Shown: positions 17,354 to 26,363 of the stretch, in pieces
How positions within the stretch are numbered: position 1 is the stretch's first letter
How the letters are laid out: each line of letters begins with the position of its first letter
Assembly (NCBI RefSeq): GCF_000270245.1
Contig: NC_015635.1
Coordinates: 2,542,001 to 2,606,000 of the forward strand
Direction of reading: 5' to 3'
DNA: 64,000 nucleotides
Source of the DNA: Microlunatus phosphovorus NM-1
Lineage (GTDB): Bacteria; Actinomycetota; Actinomycetes; Propionibacteriales; Propionibacteriaceae
Translations under genes and position numbers: made by a program
Notes under the pieces: generated by a model
What the model was told of the DNA's origin: nothing
The model's database searches: none
Seen by the model: only the letters and a program-made list of their open reading frames with translations

Positions 17354-18298
17354 CTATTTCTGAATCGATGCAGGCGATCTGTTCGGCAAACGGAGAGTGA
17401 GCACCGCCAGGCCGATCAGGACCAGTGCCACCCCGAGCCAGCCCAGGACCGGCAGCTGCTCGTGGAGCACCATGACAGCCAGGAACGCGGCCACGACCGG
17501 CTCCCACAGCGACAATGTGGTCGCGGTGCTCGCCGGGACCACGGCCAGCCCCCGGCCGAACAACACGTAGCCGAGGAACATCGGCACCACTGCGAGATAG
17601 GTGACCGCGGCGAGGTTGCCCGGGGAGGTGACGATCGAGGCGCCGGTAGCGATCACCACCGGCAGCAACAGCACGCCGCCGCAGCCGAACATCGCGCCCA
17701 TCGTGGTGCGCGTGGGCAGCCCGCGACGGATCAGCGTGGCGGCAGCCCAGGAATAGAGCGCGTACGTGGCGGCTGCGATCACCGCCAAGCCGATGCCGAG
17801 CAGCGGACGCCACATCAACGATCCCGTCCCGAGCTCCGGGGCGGAATCGTCGTTCGTGGCGTGGGCGACAGTCAACGCGCCGATCCCGAGCAGGCTGATC
17901 CCGGTGCTGACCAGCCAGCGACGCGACAGCGGACGGTGATCGAGAACCCGTTCGATCACCGCCGCGATGATGGGCGCGAGTCCGATGCTGACAACGGTGC
18001 CGACCGCGACGCCGGCGAGGCGCATCGAGGAATAGAACGCGAGCGGATAGACCGCGATGGCGAGAGCGCCGAGCAGGATCATCGAACGGTGAGTGCGCAG
18101 CTGTCGGGCCCGATCAGCCATGGGGCGGGCGGCGATCGCTCCCTGCAACAGCCCGCCGAATCCCATCGCTGCCGCACCTACCGCCAACGGGCCGACCTCG
18201 GGCGCCAGTGCGGCGGCAGTGCCGGTGGTGCCCCACAGGGTCGCGGCCAGCAGGACATAGATCGTGCCTGCTGCACGATGCGGAGGTGGGTTCGTCAC
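17354..18298 (-). CDS. EamA/DMT family transporter
   Basis: 314 residues with ten predicted helices in two EamA repeats (IYVLLAATLWGTTGTAAAL near the N-terminus; LAVIAAATYALYSWAA in the second half, and the closing ALVLIGLAVL). Drug/metabolite exporters of this family carry amino acids, nucleosides or toxic compounds; substrate unknown. GTG start overlaps the stop of the truncated TetR gene as GTGA, so it is translated in the same transcript. Confidence 0.82.
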   Translation of the reverse strand: MTNPPPHRAAGTIYVLLAATLWGTTGTAAALAPEVGPLAVGAAAMGFGGLLQGAIAARPMADRARQLRTHRSMILLGALAIAVYPLAFYSSMRLAGVAVGTVVSIGLAPIIAAVIERVLDHRPLSRRWLVSTGISLLGIGALTVAHATNDDSAPELGTGSLMWRPLLGIGLAVIAAATYALYSWAAATLIRRGLPTRTTMGAMFGCGGVLLLPVVIATGASIVTSPGNLAAVTYLAVVPMFLGYVLFGRGLAVVPASTATTLSLWEPVVAAFLAVMVLHEQLPVLGWLGVALVLIGLAVLTLRLPNRSPASIQK

Positions 18299-18834
18299 GA
18301 GCTCGGATCCGATGTGGGAGTGCCGAGTGGGAGAGAATCGACCAGGGCCCCTGCCAGGCTGCGCGCCCGCCGGAGCCGAGTTGCATCCCCCTCGAGCCCG
18401 GCGCGCGCCATCGCTCCCTCCATCAGGAACGCGAGCTGTTCGCCGATGGCCGCTGACTGGTTGGGAGCGGCGCCCAGCTCGGCGAGATGTCGTACCAGCA
18501 GCGACTCCACCTCTTCCTTGTGGCGGCGGACCAGATCGCGGCCGGGAGCACCGATCGGCAGCTCGGCGGCGGCATTGAGCAAGCCGCAGCCGCGGAACCC
18601 GTGCTGCTGATAGGTGAACTCGGCATGGTCGAGGTAGGCGTCGAAGACCGCGAGCACGCGCTCCCGTGGGCTGCTCGCCTGCTCGACTCGGGTGCGATAG
18701 AGACCGAGCCACTCCTCGTGCCGCTCCCGCAGATAGGTCAGCACCAGCTCGTCGGAGAGGTCACGATCTTCAGGAGCGAGACCCACGTGGGAGGTGGACA
18801 GCAGTGCAAGACCTCGGGAATCAGGGGAGAGCAC
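18295..18834 (-). CDS. TetR-type ligand-binding domain lacking the DNA-binding domain
   Basis: 179 residues matching only the C-terminal part of TetR/AcrR regulators (SDELVLTYLRERHEEWLGLY; FRGCGLLNAAAELPIG; VVRRHK-like RRHKEEVESLL). The ~50-residue helix-turn-helix that should precede this is missing: the first 30 residues (MLSPDSRGLALLSTSHVGLA) show no HTH, and the DNA upstream encodes the end of an MFS transporter. It may be a remnant kept by translational coupling, or a ligand-sensing subunit. GTG start at 18834 overlaps the MFS stop by 14 bp; a second GTG at 18786 is possible. Confidence 0.7.
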   Translation of the reverse strand: MLSPDSRGLALLSTSHVGLAPEDRDLSDELVLTYLRERHEEWLGLYRTRVEQASSPRERVLAVFDAYLDHAEFTYQQHGFRGCGLLNAAAELPIGAPGRDLVRRHKEEVESLLVRHLAELGAAPNQSAAIGEQLAFLMEGAMARAGLEGDATRLRRARSLAGALVDSLPLGTPTSDPSS

Positions 18835-20164
18835 GGCGGTCGGGTCGGAGGCGGGCGACCGCGGCGGCGATCAGGACGCCGATGGCGGCGCCGGTGAAGG
18901 ACCAGGACAGGCCGGCGCCCTCGATCACGAATCCGGCGATCGCGGTGCCAATGGCAGCGCCGGTGGTGTTGGCCGCGGACAGCAGGGCCTGGGCCTCGTT
19001 CAGTCGCTCCGGCGGGGTCAGCCGGTCCAGCAGAGTCTGCTGCATGATCAATGCCGGAGCGATCGACAGACCGGTCAGGAAGAGCAACGGCAGCAGGATC
19101 GGCAGCCCGGCGTGGCCGATACCCAGCAGCCCGGCCAGCAGTAACAGGCACAGGCCGAAGAAGCCCATCATCACCGGGAGCGCGCGTCGATCGTCGAACG
19201 GCCACGAGCGGGCGCCGAAGACGAGTCCACCGATGGTGCTGCCACTCGCGATCGCCGCGAACAGGATGCCGACCTGCTCCGTGCCGCCCAACGCCCGGTC
19301 GGCGGTCGCGGTCATGGAGGTGTCCAGTTGACCGAAGCCCACGCTCAGCAACAGCACCACGATCAGGATGGCCGGTACGCCGGCCGCAGCCAGGGCCGTC
19401 CGGGGCGCAGGATCGCCGGTCGAGGACCCCGCCACCTCGTCCCGTGCGCCGAGGGCGTGGCTGGCGCGGCGGGCGAAGCGGGTCAGGCAGTAGGCGATCG
19501 TGCCGCCGGCCAGCAGCGTCGCCGTGATGAGCAACGGGAGCACCGCGATCCTGGCGAGCAGGAACGCCGACAGCAGCAGCGGTCCGAGCACGAAGGACAG
19601 CTCGACCGAGGTGGCGTCCAGCGCGAAGGCGACCTTGCGGGACCAGGGATCGGGAAAGGCGACCCTGAAGCCGGCGCGCAACGCGGGGCTGACCGCCGGA
19701 TAGGCGAGGCCGACCCCAGCCGCCAGCGCGACAAGGACCCCGCCCGGGGCTCCTCCGGTCGTGGCCAAAGCGAGGGCGACCAGCAGGGCAGCACTGCTCA
19801 GCGAGGTCGGCGCCAGCACCGCCACCTGGCCGAAGCGATCCATCAGCCGTCCCCACAACGGGGTGCCGAGTGCGGCGCCGATCGCGTACGCGCCGCTGAC
19901 CACGCCGGCCAGTGCATAGGTCTGCCGTTCCTGCTGGACCAAGATCAAGATCCCGAGCGGCAGCATGGCCAGGGTCAGCCGGGCGAACGCCGCGAAGACG
20001 AAGGGACGCGCGATCGGCCCATGGGTCAGCAGCCGACCGTACGCCCGAATGCCGGTGCCCAGCTTCAGACTGGTCCGGTTCGCACCGGGAGCGCCTACAG
20101 CCGGATCGGCATCGGCATCGCAGGCAGGTCCAGAGGGCACGACGGACAAGCATAGGCGAGCCAT
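18821..20164 (-). CDS. MFS transporter
   Basis: 447-residue major facilitator with about 12 helices. The loop GTPLWGRLMDRFGQ between helices 2 and 3 matches the MFS motif, and PAVSPALRAGFRVAFPDPWSR in the first half resembles putative sugar/drug efflux members of actinobacteria. First gene of the minus-strand group MFS-TetR remnant-EamA. ATG 20164 is preferred over upstream starts that would add a non-hydrophobic Pro/Arg tail. Substrate unknown. Confidence 0.75.
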   Translation of the reverse strand: MARLCLSVVPSGPACDADADPAVGAPGANRTSLKLGTGIRAYGRLLTHGPIARPFVFAAFARLTLAMLPLGILILVQQERQTYALAGVVSGAYAIGAALGTPLWGRLMDRFGQVAVLAPTSLSSAALLVALALATTGGAPGGVLVALAAGVGLAYPAVSPALRAGFRVAFPDPWSRKVAFALDATSVELSFVLGPLLLSAFLLARIAVLPLLITATLLAGGTIAYCLTRFARRASHALGARDEVAGSSTGDPAPRTALAAAGVPAILIVVLLLSVGFGQLDTSMTATADRALGGTEQVGILFAAIASGSTIGGLVFGARSWPFDDRRALPVMMGFFGLCLLLLAGLLGIGHAGLPILLPLLFLTGLSIAPALIMQQTLLDRLTPPERLNEAQALLSAANTTGAAIGTAIAGFVIEGAGLSWSFTGAAIGVLIAAAVARLRPDRRALP

Positions 20165-20400
20165 ATGGTGCGGGGGCCTTCGCGGCCACGGGCAGCCGAT
20201 CGACGGCCCGCGACACACCGAGCGGACTCCACCCGGTCGAGCAGGTCAGGGCTGGGGCCCTCGGCGCCCCCGATCCGGGCTTAGAAATCGGGTGTCGCGT
20301 CATCGCCGACTTGCTGGTGTGGTCTATTCTCTGCATCGGCTCCTTGTTCATCTCCGCCCTGTGTCCGCGGATCTGACGTCCATGAAGGTGGCGTTTGACT

Positions 20401-20739
20401 GTGGCACACACGATTGCGGATGAGTACGCCGATCACCATCGCGAGACGGTCTCGGTGGAACTGCAACTGGCTCAACTGCAGAACAAAATCAACCATCTGT
20501 GGGTGGCACTCGGTTCGCAGCGACTGATCGGGGTTGCCGTCGGTCTGTTGGCGCATCGGTATGGCACCGGCACCGACGAGGCCTGGGAACGGTTGGTCGC
20601 CCTCTCCCAACACACCAACACCAAGGTTCGCGACATTGCGCGGGCTCTGGTCCATGCGTTCGATGGCACGATCCGTTGCGAGGATGCCGAACTGCTGGCT
20701 GCGGTGAGCAGGCGGCTACCGAACGGCCGCTGGCCGTGA
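20401..20739 (+). CDS. ANTAR-domain protein
   Basis: 112 residues. The C-terminal two thirds is an ANTAR RNA-binding domain (RLIGVAVGLLAHRYGTGTDE, AWERLVALSQHTNTKVRDIA), which in other bacteria binds paired hexanucleotide hairpins to prevent transcription termination. The N-terminal helix (ELQLAQLQNKINHLWVALGS) is probably a dimerising coiled coil. GTG 20401 follows AAGGTGG; a TTG at 20395 is the alternative. It lies 31 bp before a GAF-ANTAR gene in the same direction. Confidence 0.78.
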   Translation: MAHTIADEYADHHRETVSVELQLAQLQNKINHLWVALGSQRLIGVAVGLLAHRYGTGTDEAWERLVALSQHTNTKVRDIARALVHAFDGTIRCEDAELLAAVSRRLPNGRWP

Positions 20740-20770
20740 CCGTGCGGCCGCACGGGGGTACGGTGCGACC

Positions 20771-21481
20771 ATGCCAGTCGATTCAGAAGCGCTGAGCGTG
20801 AGTCTTCGCGCCCTGGCAGCGAACAAATCTGTCGACAACGGCGTGGTGTCGGCGTTGTCGGCGGTCACGGTCGCATGCGTCGAGCTGTTCGGGGTCTCCG
20901 GCAGCGGCGTGATGATCGCCGACGAGCAGGATGTCACCCGCTACGTGGCGGCGAGTGACGGTCTTGGGCGGTTCCTGGAGGAGGCCGAATCGAGTTCCGG
21001 ACAGGGAGCGTGCACGGAAGCGTTCGTCGAGAACCGGATGGTGGCCAGCCGGGATGTGTGCACCGACGAGAGATGGCCGGCGCTTGCGGCGGCCATGACC
21101 GGCCACGGGGTGCACGCGGTGCTAGGGATTCCGGTCCGGCTGGGAGCGATTCCGGTCGGCACGCTCGACGTCTATCGCGACCACCCGCACGACTGGGACG
21201 ACAGCGAGCGCCGCGCGTTGGCTCGCTATGGCGATGTGGTGGAGACCACTCTCACCGCCGCATTGCGAGCCCACACTGCTGGTGAGCTGGCTGGTCAGCT
21301 GCAGTATGCGCTGGACTATCGGGTGATCATCGAGCGTGCCGTGGGTTACCTGATGGCCACAGAGCGGGTCGACGCCACGGTGGCCTTCAACCGGCTGAGA
21401 GGCGCAGCACGCAGCGGTCGGACCAAGATCGGCACGGTGGCCGAACATCTGCTCTCGACCGGACGGCTTCCTACTCGCTGA
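20771..21481 (+). CDS. GAF and ANTAR domain regulator
   Basis: 236 residues: an N-terminal GAF sensor domain (about 20-165, with GVSGSGVMIADEQ, SSGQGACTEAF, GHGVHAVLGIPVRLG) and a C-terminal ANTAR domain (about 180-230, YRVIIERAVGYLMATERVDA). Such mycobacterial-type proteins bind structured leader RNAs. The small-molecule or redox input is not evident. A GTGACC-17 bp-TACGGT promoter ends 6 nt before the ATG, so it is probably transcribed leaderless and independently of the gene upstream. Confidence 0.85.
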   Translation: MPVDSEALSVSLRALAANKSVDNGVVSALSAVTVACVELFGVSGSGVMIADEQDVTRYVAASDGLGRFLEEAESSSGQGACTEAFVENRMVASRDVCTDERWPALAAAMTGHGVHAVLGIPVRLGAIPVGTLDVYRDHPHDWDDSERRALARYGDVVETTLTAALRAHTAGELAGQLQYALDYRVIIERAVGYLMATERVDATVAFNRLRGAARSGRTKIGTVAEHLLSTGRLPTR

Positions 21482-21484
21482 GGC

Positions 21485-22201
21485 TCAGCTTCCCAGCCCG
21501 GCCTGCGGCTCGATCATCCCGAGGTGGGACCCCTGACAGGAGGCGCGGGTATGGGCGGCGGCGGCCGTGGCTGCTGCCTCGCTGTCACCGGCGGCGATGG
21601 CGGCAACGATGGCTCGGTGCTGCCGGTCGACGGCATACGGCGTGCGGGTCCGGTTGGCCACGGCGCCCCCGCCGGCCCGCAGCCGTGCCTCGATCCCCTC
21701 CGACAGATCGGTCAGCAGGGGAGTGCGAGCGATCTCGAGCAGCACGGCATGGAACCGTCCCGATACCGGGTGCCGGCAGTCACGCTGCGCACCCGCCTTG
21801 CAGGCATCGGTCAGGACGGCGAGATCGGCATCGGTCCGGCGCAGCGCGGCCAGCCGACAGGCTTCGACCTCGAGCGAGCGCTGGACGGACATCAGCTCTT
21901 CGATGCTGTACTGGTCGCTGAAGCGGGTCAGCACACCCGGGATGGCGCTGCGCGCACTGACCATGGTGCCGTTGCCGCGTTGCGGCCGCAGCATGCCGAG
22001 ATGCACCAGTGTGCTGACCGCCTCGCGGATCGTGGAGCGACCGACCCGCAACTCGGCGGCCAGGTCCGTCCAGGTGGGAATCTTGCTGCCGCGCGGCCAG
22101 CGGCCGGTGGCAATCTCCGTATGCAGGATCCGAAGGACGCCGGCCGGCAGATCGCCACTGGCCTCAGCTTCGTCGCTGATGCCCAACTGGGCCTGTATCA
22201 C
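21485..22201 (-). CDS. GntR family regulator (FadR/FCD subfamily)
   Basis: 238 residues. Winged helix at ~18-85 (ILHTEIATGRWPRGSKIPT; LRVGRSTIREAVSTLVHLGM) and an FCD ligand domain from ~100 (QRSLEVEACRLAALRRTDAD; FHAVLLEIARTP; HRAIVAAIAAGD). It would respond to a carboxylate metabolite. GTG start only 3 bp after the stop of the secreted Ig-like protein gene, so it is at the end of that minus-strand transcript, although a regulatory link to it is not obvious. Confidence 0.82.
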   Translation of the reverse strand: MIQAQLGISDEAEASGDLPAGVLRILHTEIATGRWPRGSKIPTWTDLAAELRVGRSTIREAVSTLVHLGMLRPQRGNGTMVSARSAIPGVLTRFSDQYSIEELMSVQRSLEVEACRLAALRRTDADLAVLTDACKAGAQRDCRHPVSGRFHAVLLEIARTPLLTDLSEGIEARLRAGGGAVANRTRTPYAVDRQHRAIVAAIAAGDSEAAATAAAAHTRASCQGSHLGMIEPQAGLGS

Positions 22202-22204
22202 GCC

Positions 22205-24139
22205 TCACACCACCTTCAGCTTCACGATGCCGCTGGTCTTGGCCTTGATGTTGGCGTTTCCGACATAGCTGACCTTGAGCTTGTGAGTGCCCTTCTTCTT
22301 GATCTTCGGCAGCTTCGCCTTCCACGTCCCCTGGTGGCTGGCCTTCAAGGTGGTGGAGCCCAGCTTCTTCGATCCGTCATAGGTCGTGACCTTGCCGGTG
22401 GCCGCGATCTGGGGAGCCCCGCTGATCGTTACCCGGACGGTGGCGGTGGCTCGCTTGGACTTCTTCACCTTGGTCGGTGAGACTTTCAAGCTCGCAGAGC
22501 TGGCTGCCTTGCTGACGGTGAACGCACGGGATGCGTCCGCGCCGATCAGGGCGTCGGTGGTGCCGATCTGCGCAGTCACCGTGTGCTTGCCGACGGCTGC
22601 GTCGCGGGGGAGCGCGACCTTGATCGCACCACTGGCCGGCACCGAGATGGTGGTCGACCACTTGCCTTGCGACAGCGTGACCTTGCCGCTGCTGGCCTGG
22701 CCGCCGACCTTGAGGCCGACCGTGGTGGTGCGCGCGGCACCGTATGTCAGTGGGGAAGGTGCGGACAGCGTCAATTGGGCGAAGCTGATCTTGATCGCTG
22801 CTGAGTTGGCACCGTCACTGGCGAGGATCCGCTGGGCGCCGGAGGCCGTCGGGGCCGGGACCGTGCCCTGGACCGCGCCGGTTGCGTTTGCGCTGAGCGT
22901 GCCGAGATTCGTGCTGCCGGCAGTGATGGCGACCGTCGCGTTGGGGGTGAAACCGGTTCCGCTCAGCACCAGTTGGCCGGCGGACCCGGCTTTGGCCGTG
23001 ATCGTGGGTGCGGTGTCGCTGACCGTGACGGTGGGGGCGACCCGGGAGATCGGCTGGTCGTTGATCGGGCTCGGCGGCAGTTGGCAGGACGTGCCGACAT
23101 TGAAGCCGACCACCACCGAATCGGAGACCGAATCGGGCAGCTTGGCGACGTCCCTGGCGGCGCCATTGCTGTCTGCCTCGATGCAGGCGAGCACCTGCTC
23201 GTTGACCACCACGGCGACCTTCTGCGGCTTGCCGCCGACGCCGATGTAGCCGGTCAGGTCGAAGGCGAGTGTGCCGCCCGGGCGGACCCGTTCGGTGAGG
23301 ACGGTGGTCGTCGGGGTCGAAGTGACCTTGATCTGTACGGTCACGGCCACGTCGCCGGTGGCGACTCGCAGCGTGTGGTTGCCGACGCTGACATCGCTCG
23401 GCAGGGTGACTCGTGCGCTGGCCGGGAGCGCCCCGTCGGCCTCAGTGGTGATGCTGCTGGTGAGAGGGTTGCCATCGAGTGAGACCGACACCACAGTGTT
23501 CGGGGTGAAGCTGCGTCCTCGCACAGTCACGGCAGCCCCTGGCCGGAAGGTCGTACCCGCCTGGAAGATGCTGGTGGGGCTGGTCAGCCCGAGGGTGACC
23601 TTGTCGACGACGGTGAAGGGCACCTTGAAGGTGATGGGATCGGTCAGTCGGTCACCGGTGCTGGTGAAGAACGCACCGGACAGGATCCGCAGCCAGTGAT
23701 CGCCGTTGCCCAGCGGTCCGGCCTCGGTCAGCCCGCTCGGCGCCTGGATCCAGCCCTCGAACGAGCCGGTCTCGTGATGGGTGACGAACCAGTACTTGGC
23801 CTCCGAGGCGGCCGTCGGGTTGTTGCCTGCCACGGGGTCATAGTCGTCCTCTCCGCCGATGGTCCACGCTGGGCCGGCATCGAAGTCGTACGGGCGGACG
23901 GCGACCAGCGGGTCGCCGGTGCTGCCCTGCTTGGCAATGAAGCCGGTACCCGAGATCTCGATCCGCTCACCTGGACTGATCTCGTCGCTGCTGAGGGTGA
24001 TCGTCGCGCCGGAGCCGGGATCGGTGACGGTGACCGGGGCTGCGTCGGCGGAGGGCGCTGTGGCGACGAGCCCGGCGAATAGCAGGGCGGTGCCCGCGAT
24101 GGCTGCGACTCCTCGGCGGAGGAGGTGAGATGAGCTCAC
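22205..24139 (-). CDS. secreted multi-domain Ig-like surface protein
   Basis: 644 residues. A signal peptide (about 1-33: basic start, GVAAIAGTALLFAGLVATAP, cut near ADAAP) leads to a first module (35-180) containing GDHWLRILSGAF, then several beta-sandwich IPT/Big-type repeats (GRSFTPNTVVSVSLDG; GTGFTPNATVAITAGS), and a C-terminal Ig-like module (PTKVKKSKRATATVRVTISG to the end). That last module is shared with the neighbouring gene at 24281. No LPXTG or membrane anchor seen. Function unknown; adhesion or carbohydrate contact is a guess. GTG start follows AAAGGA. Confidence 0.72.
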   Translation of the reverse strand: MSSSHLLRRGVAAIAGTALLFAGLVATAPSADAAPVTVTDPGSGATITLSSDEISPGERIEISGTGFIAKQGSTGDPLVAVRPYDFDAGPAWTIGGEDDYDPVAGNNPTAASEAKYWFVTHHETGSFEGWIQAPSGLTEAGPLGNGDHWLRILSGAFFTSTGDRLTDPITFKVPFTVVDKVTLGLTSPTSIFQAGTTFRPGAAVTVRGRSFTPNTVVSVSLDGNPLTSSITTEADGALPASARVTLPSDVSVGNHTLRVATGDVAVTVQIKVTSTPTTTVLTERVRPGGTLAFDLTGYIGVGGKPQKVAVVVNEQVLACIEADSNGAARDVAKLPDSVSDSVVVGFNVGTSCQLPPSPINDQPISRVAPTVTVSDTAPTITAKAGSAGQLVLSGTGFTPNATVAITAGSTNLGTLSANATGAVQGTVPAPTASGAQRILASDGANSAAIKISFAQLTLSAPSPLTYGAARTTTVGLKVGGQASSGKVTLSQGKWSTTISVPASGAIKVALPRDAAVGKHTVTAQIGTTDALIGADASRAFTVSKAASSASLKVSPTKVKKSKRATATVRVTISGAPQIAATGKVTTYDGSKKLGSTTLKASHQGTWKAKLPKIKKKGTHKLKVSYVGNANIKAKTSGIVKLKVV

Positions 24140-24199
24140 GAGATCTGGTCCTTTGCGGTCTGTTCGAGGTGCTGGCTCAAAGTGAGCTGGAGAAGGCCG

Positions 24200-24240
24200 G
24201 CCGTGGACGTCGACCAGGGGGCGGTGTCGACGTCCACGGC
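24200..24240 (-). terminator. perfect 15-bp hairpin
   Basis: GCCGTGGACGTCGAC (24200-24214) and GTCGACGTCCACGGC (24226-24240) are perfect inverted arms with an 11-nt loop. It follows the delta-60 gene stop by about 40 bp on its strand, so it is a terminator or attenuator between the two secreted protein genes. Confidence 0.65.
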
Positions 24241-24280
24241 TGACCCGTGCAGGGTTTGCTGCGCTATCCGGCGAGCAGGG

Positions 24281-26287
24281 TCACTTGGTGACCTTGATCT
24301 TGGCCGTGGCCGAGGACGCCTTCAGCTGGGCGTTGCCGGCGTAGCTGGCCTTGATCGTGTGGTTGCCCTTCTTGGTGATCTTCGGCAGCTTCACCTTGAC
24401 GGTGCCCTTGTTGCCGGTGGTGACCTTGACGGTGGCGATCTTCTTGCTGCCGTCGTGGATCGTCACGGTGCCGGTCGGGTAGTAGCCGCTCGGCACGCCG
24501 CTGCCGGTGATCTTGATCATCGCGGTGGCCCGCTTCGACTTCTTGATCTTGCTGGCGGAGAGCTTGAGCGAGGTGGCCGAGCCGGCCTTGTTGACGGTCA
24601 CCGAGGCGGATGCCTTCGAGCCGGCGATGCCCGGGGCGGGGGCGAGCTCGGCGGTGACGGTGTGCTTGCCCACCGACAGCGTCTTCGGCAAGGCGACGCT
24701 CGCGGTGCCGGAGTTGCTCACCGACACGGACTGCACCTTCTTGCCATCCACCGAGACGGTGACCTCACCGGCTGCAGCGGCGCCGCCGACCTTGAGGTTC
24801 ACGGTCGCGGTGTTGGCGCCACCGAAGGTGGTCGAGGCCTTCGCCAGAGCCACGGCGGTGGTCGAGGACTCCGGAGTCAGGTCGAGAGTGGCGAGCTTGG
24901 CGTCGTTGTTGCCCACACCGGCGGCGACGACCTGGTAGCCGTTGCCGACGGTGGTCACACCCCAGAAGACGTCATCGGTGGTGCCACCCAGATCGATCGA
25001 GTGCACCGTGCCTGGCGTGCCGTCCGGCGGGGTGACGGTGATCAGGGCATTGATGCTGCCGCTGACTCCCGAGCTGCCCACCCCGACGATCCGGCCATCG
25101 GGCAGTACGACATGGTTGCGGTGGCGATCCGCACTGCCGTTGCCATCGTCTCCGACGTGGTACGCGAGCAGACCCCGGTCGGCCCAATCCTTGTTCAAGG
25201 TGCCGTCCGGCTTGAGGCTGAAGAGCAGCGCATCGACGCCGTTGGACGCCGCGTCGCCGGTGCGTCCGCCGCGGTAGCCGTACGCGCTGATCAGGTAGTT
25301 GCCCAGGCTGTCCTTCTTGATGCCGTAGGCCTCGGCGAAGCCGCCCAGTCCACCCGGGTAGGCGGTGGCGAGACCGTCGTCGCCCCAGCTCGCGTCGGCC
25401 TTGCCGGTCGAGTCGAACTTGCTGATGAAGGGCTGATTGCTGGCACCGACGGAGGCGTACGCGGTGGTGAAGTACGACCCATCCTCTTCGAGCAGGCCGC
25501 GACGCAGGTTGTCGCTGAACGGGGTCGGGATCGAGGCGATGCCGTCCTTGCCGAAGGACGTGTCGAGCTGGCCGTTGGCGGACAGCTGCACCGCCGCCGC
25601 GTCACGGGCCGTCCGCGTCCCGTTCGAGTCCGTGCCGATGGCGGCGGAGAAGATCGCCTTCTGGTTCGGGCGGACAAAGATGTCATAGCCCGCAGCGTCG
25701 GCTGCATTGGTGCCGCCGGTCGGGTGGATGCCGTCGCTGAGATTGATCCGCGTCCAGCCCCCGTTGGTGCCATAGCTGGTGTCGAGGTTGCCATTGGGGT
25801 GCACCCGAGCCACGAAGACGTCGGTGTCGCTGGCGGTGGCGGCCGACGACTGGTCGCCCTCGACCTCGCCCACGACCAGGATGCGGCCCAGCTTGTCGAC
25901 GGTGACGCCGCGCGCGACCTCCTTCGCTCCGGGATTGGTGGTGACGGTCTCGTGGAAGGTCTTGACCAGGTCGATGACGGCACGACCGTCAGTGCCGAAG
26001 GCGGTGTCCAGCGAGCCGTCGGCCTTGCTCTTGGTGACCAGCACGGCACGGTTGGTGTCGCTGACCACCTGGTAGCCGACGTTGTAGGTGCCGCCGTCAG
26101 GCGACGCGGTGGTGCCGTTGTAGATGTCGGCGAGACCAGGTACGCCGTGGTCGTGGACCACGGGCTCGCTGGGGGCCGCCGCTGCCTGGGGCAGGTTGGA
26201 CACCGTCAGTGCCGCGGCCACGAGACTGGCTCCGGCGAGCGCGGCGATTGCGCGCCGGCACCGTCGGAATCCATTGTTCTGCTGCAT
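24281..26287 (-). CDS. secreted delta-60 repeat protein with C-terminal Ig-like domains
   Basis: 668 residues. Signal peptide at 1-45 (RRAIAALAGASLVAAALTVS, cut after AAA). Residues ~50-430 carry delta-60 repeats, recognised by their turns LDTAFGTDGRAVID, LDTSYGTNGG, LDTSFGKDGI, ADASWGDDGL; these form a beta-propeller-like fold. Two Ig-like modules follow, the last (KIKKSKRATAMIKITGSG on) closely resembling the end of the protein encoded downstream. No catalytic motif seen. ATG 26287 has GAGGAG six bases upstream. First gene of a three-gene minus-strand cluster. Confidence 0.75.
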   Translation of the reverse strand: MQQNNGFRRCRRAIAALAGASLVAAALTVSNLPQAAAAPSEPVVHDHGVPGLADIYNGTTASPDGGTYNVGYQVVSDTNRAVLVTKSKADGSLDTAFGTDGRAVIDLVKTFHETVTTNPGAKEVARGVTVDKLGRILVVGEVEGDQSSAATASDTDVFVARVHPNGNLDTSYGTNGGWTRINLSDGIHPTGGTNAADAAGYDIFVRPNQKAIFSAAIGTDSNGTRTARDAAAVQLSANGQLDTSFGKDGIASIPTPFSDNLRRGLLEEDGSYFTTAYASVGASNQPFISKFDSTGKADASWGDDGLATAYPGGLGGFAEAYGIKKDSLGNYLISAYGYRGGRTGDAASNGVDALLFSLKPDGTLNKDWADRGLLAYHVGDDGNGSADRHRNHVVLPDGRIVGVGSSGVSGSINALITVTPPDGTPGTVHSIDLGGTTDDVFWGVTTVGNGYQVVAAGVGNNDAKLATLDLTPESSTTAVALAKASTTFGGANTATVNLKVGGAAAAGEVTVSVDGKKVQSVSVSNSGTASVALPKTLSVGKHTVTAELAPAPGIAGSKASASVTVNKAGSATSLKLSASKIKKSKRATAMIKITGSGVPSGYYPTGTVTIHDGSKKIATVKVTTGNKGTVKVKLPKITKKGNHTIKASYAGNAQLKASSATAKIKVTK

Positions 26288-26363
26288 TCCACACTCCTCG
26301 AGAGACACACCGGCCGAGCCGGAGGTTTGATGAGGATTACCTAACCATCATCAGATGATTGCT

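Noticed and set aside
24182-26344. Long plus-strand open frame opposite the delta-60 gene
   Set aside because: It is a GC-rich shadow of a well-supported secreted protein gene, with Val/Gly/Arg-rich composition and no domain.
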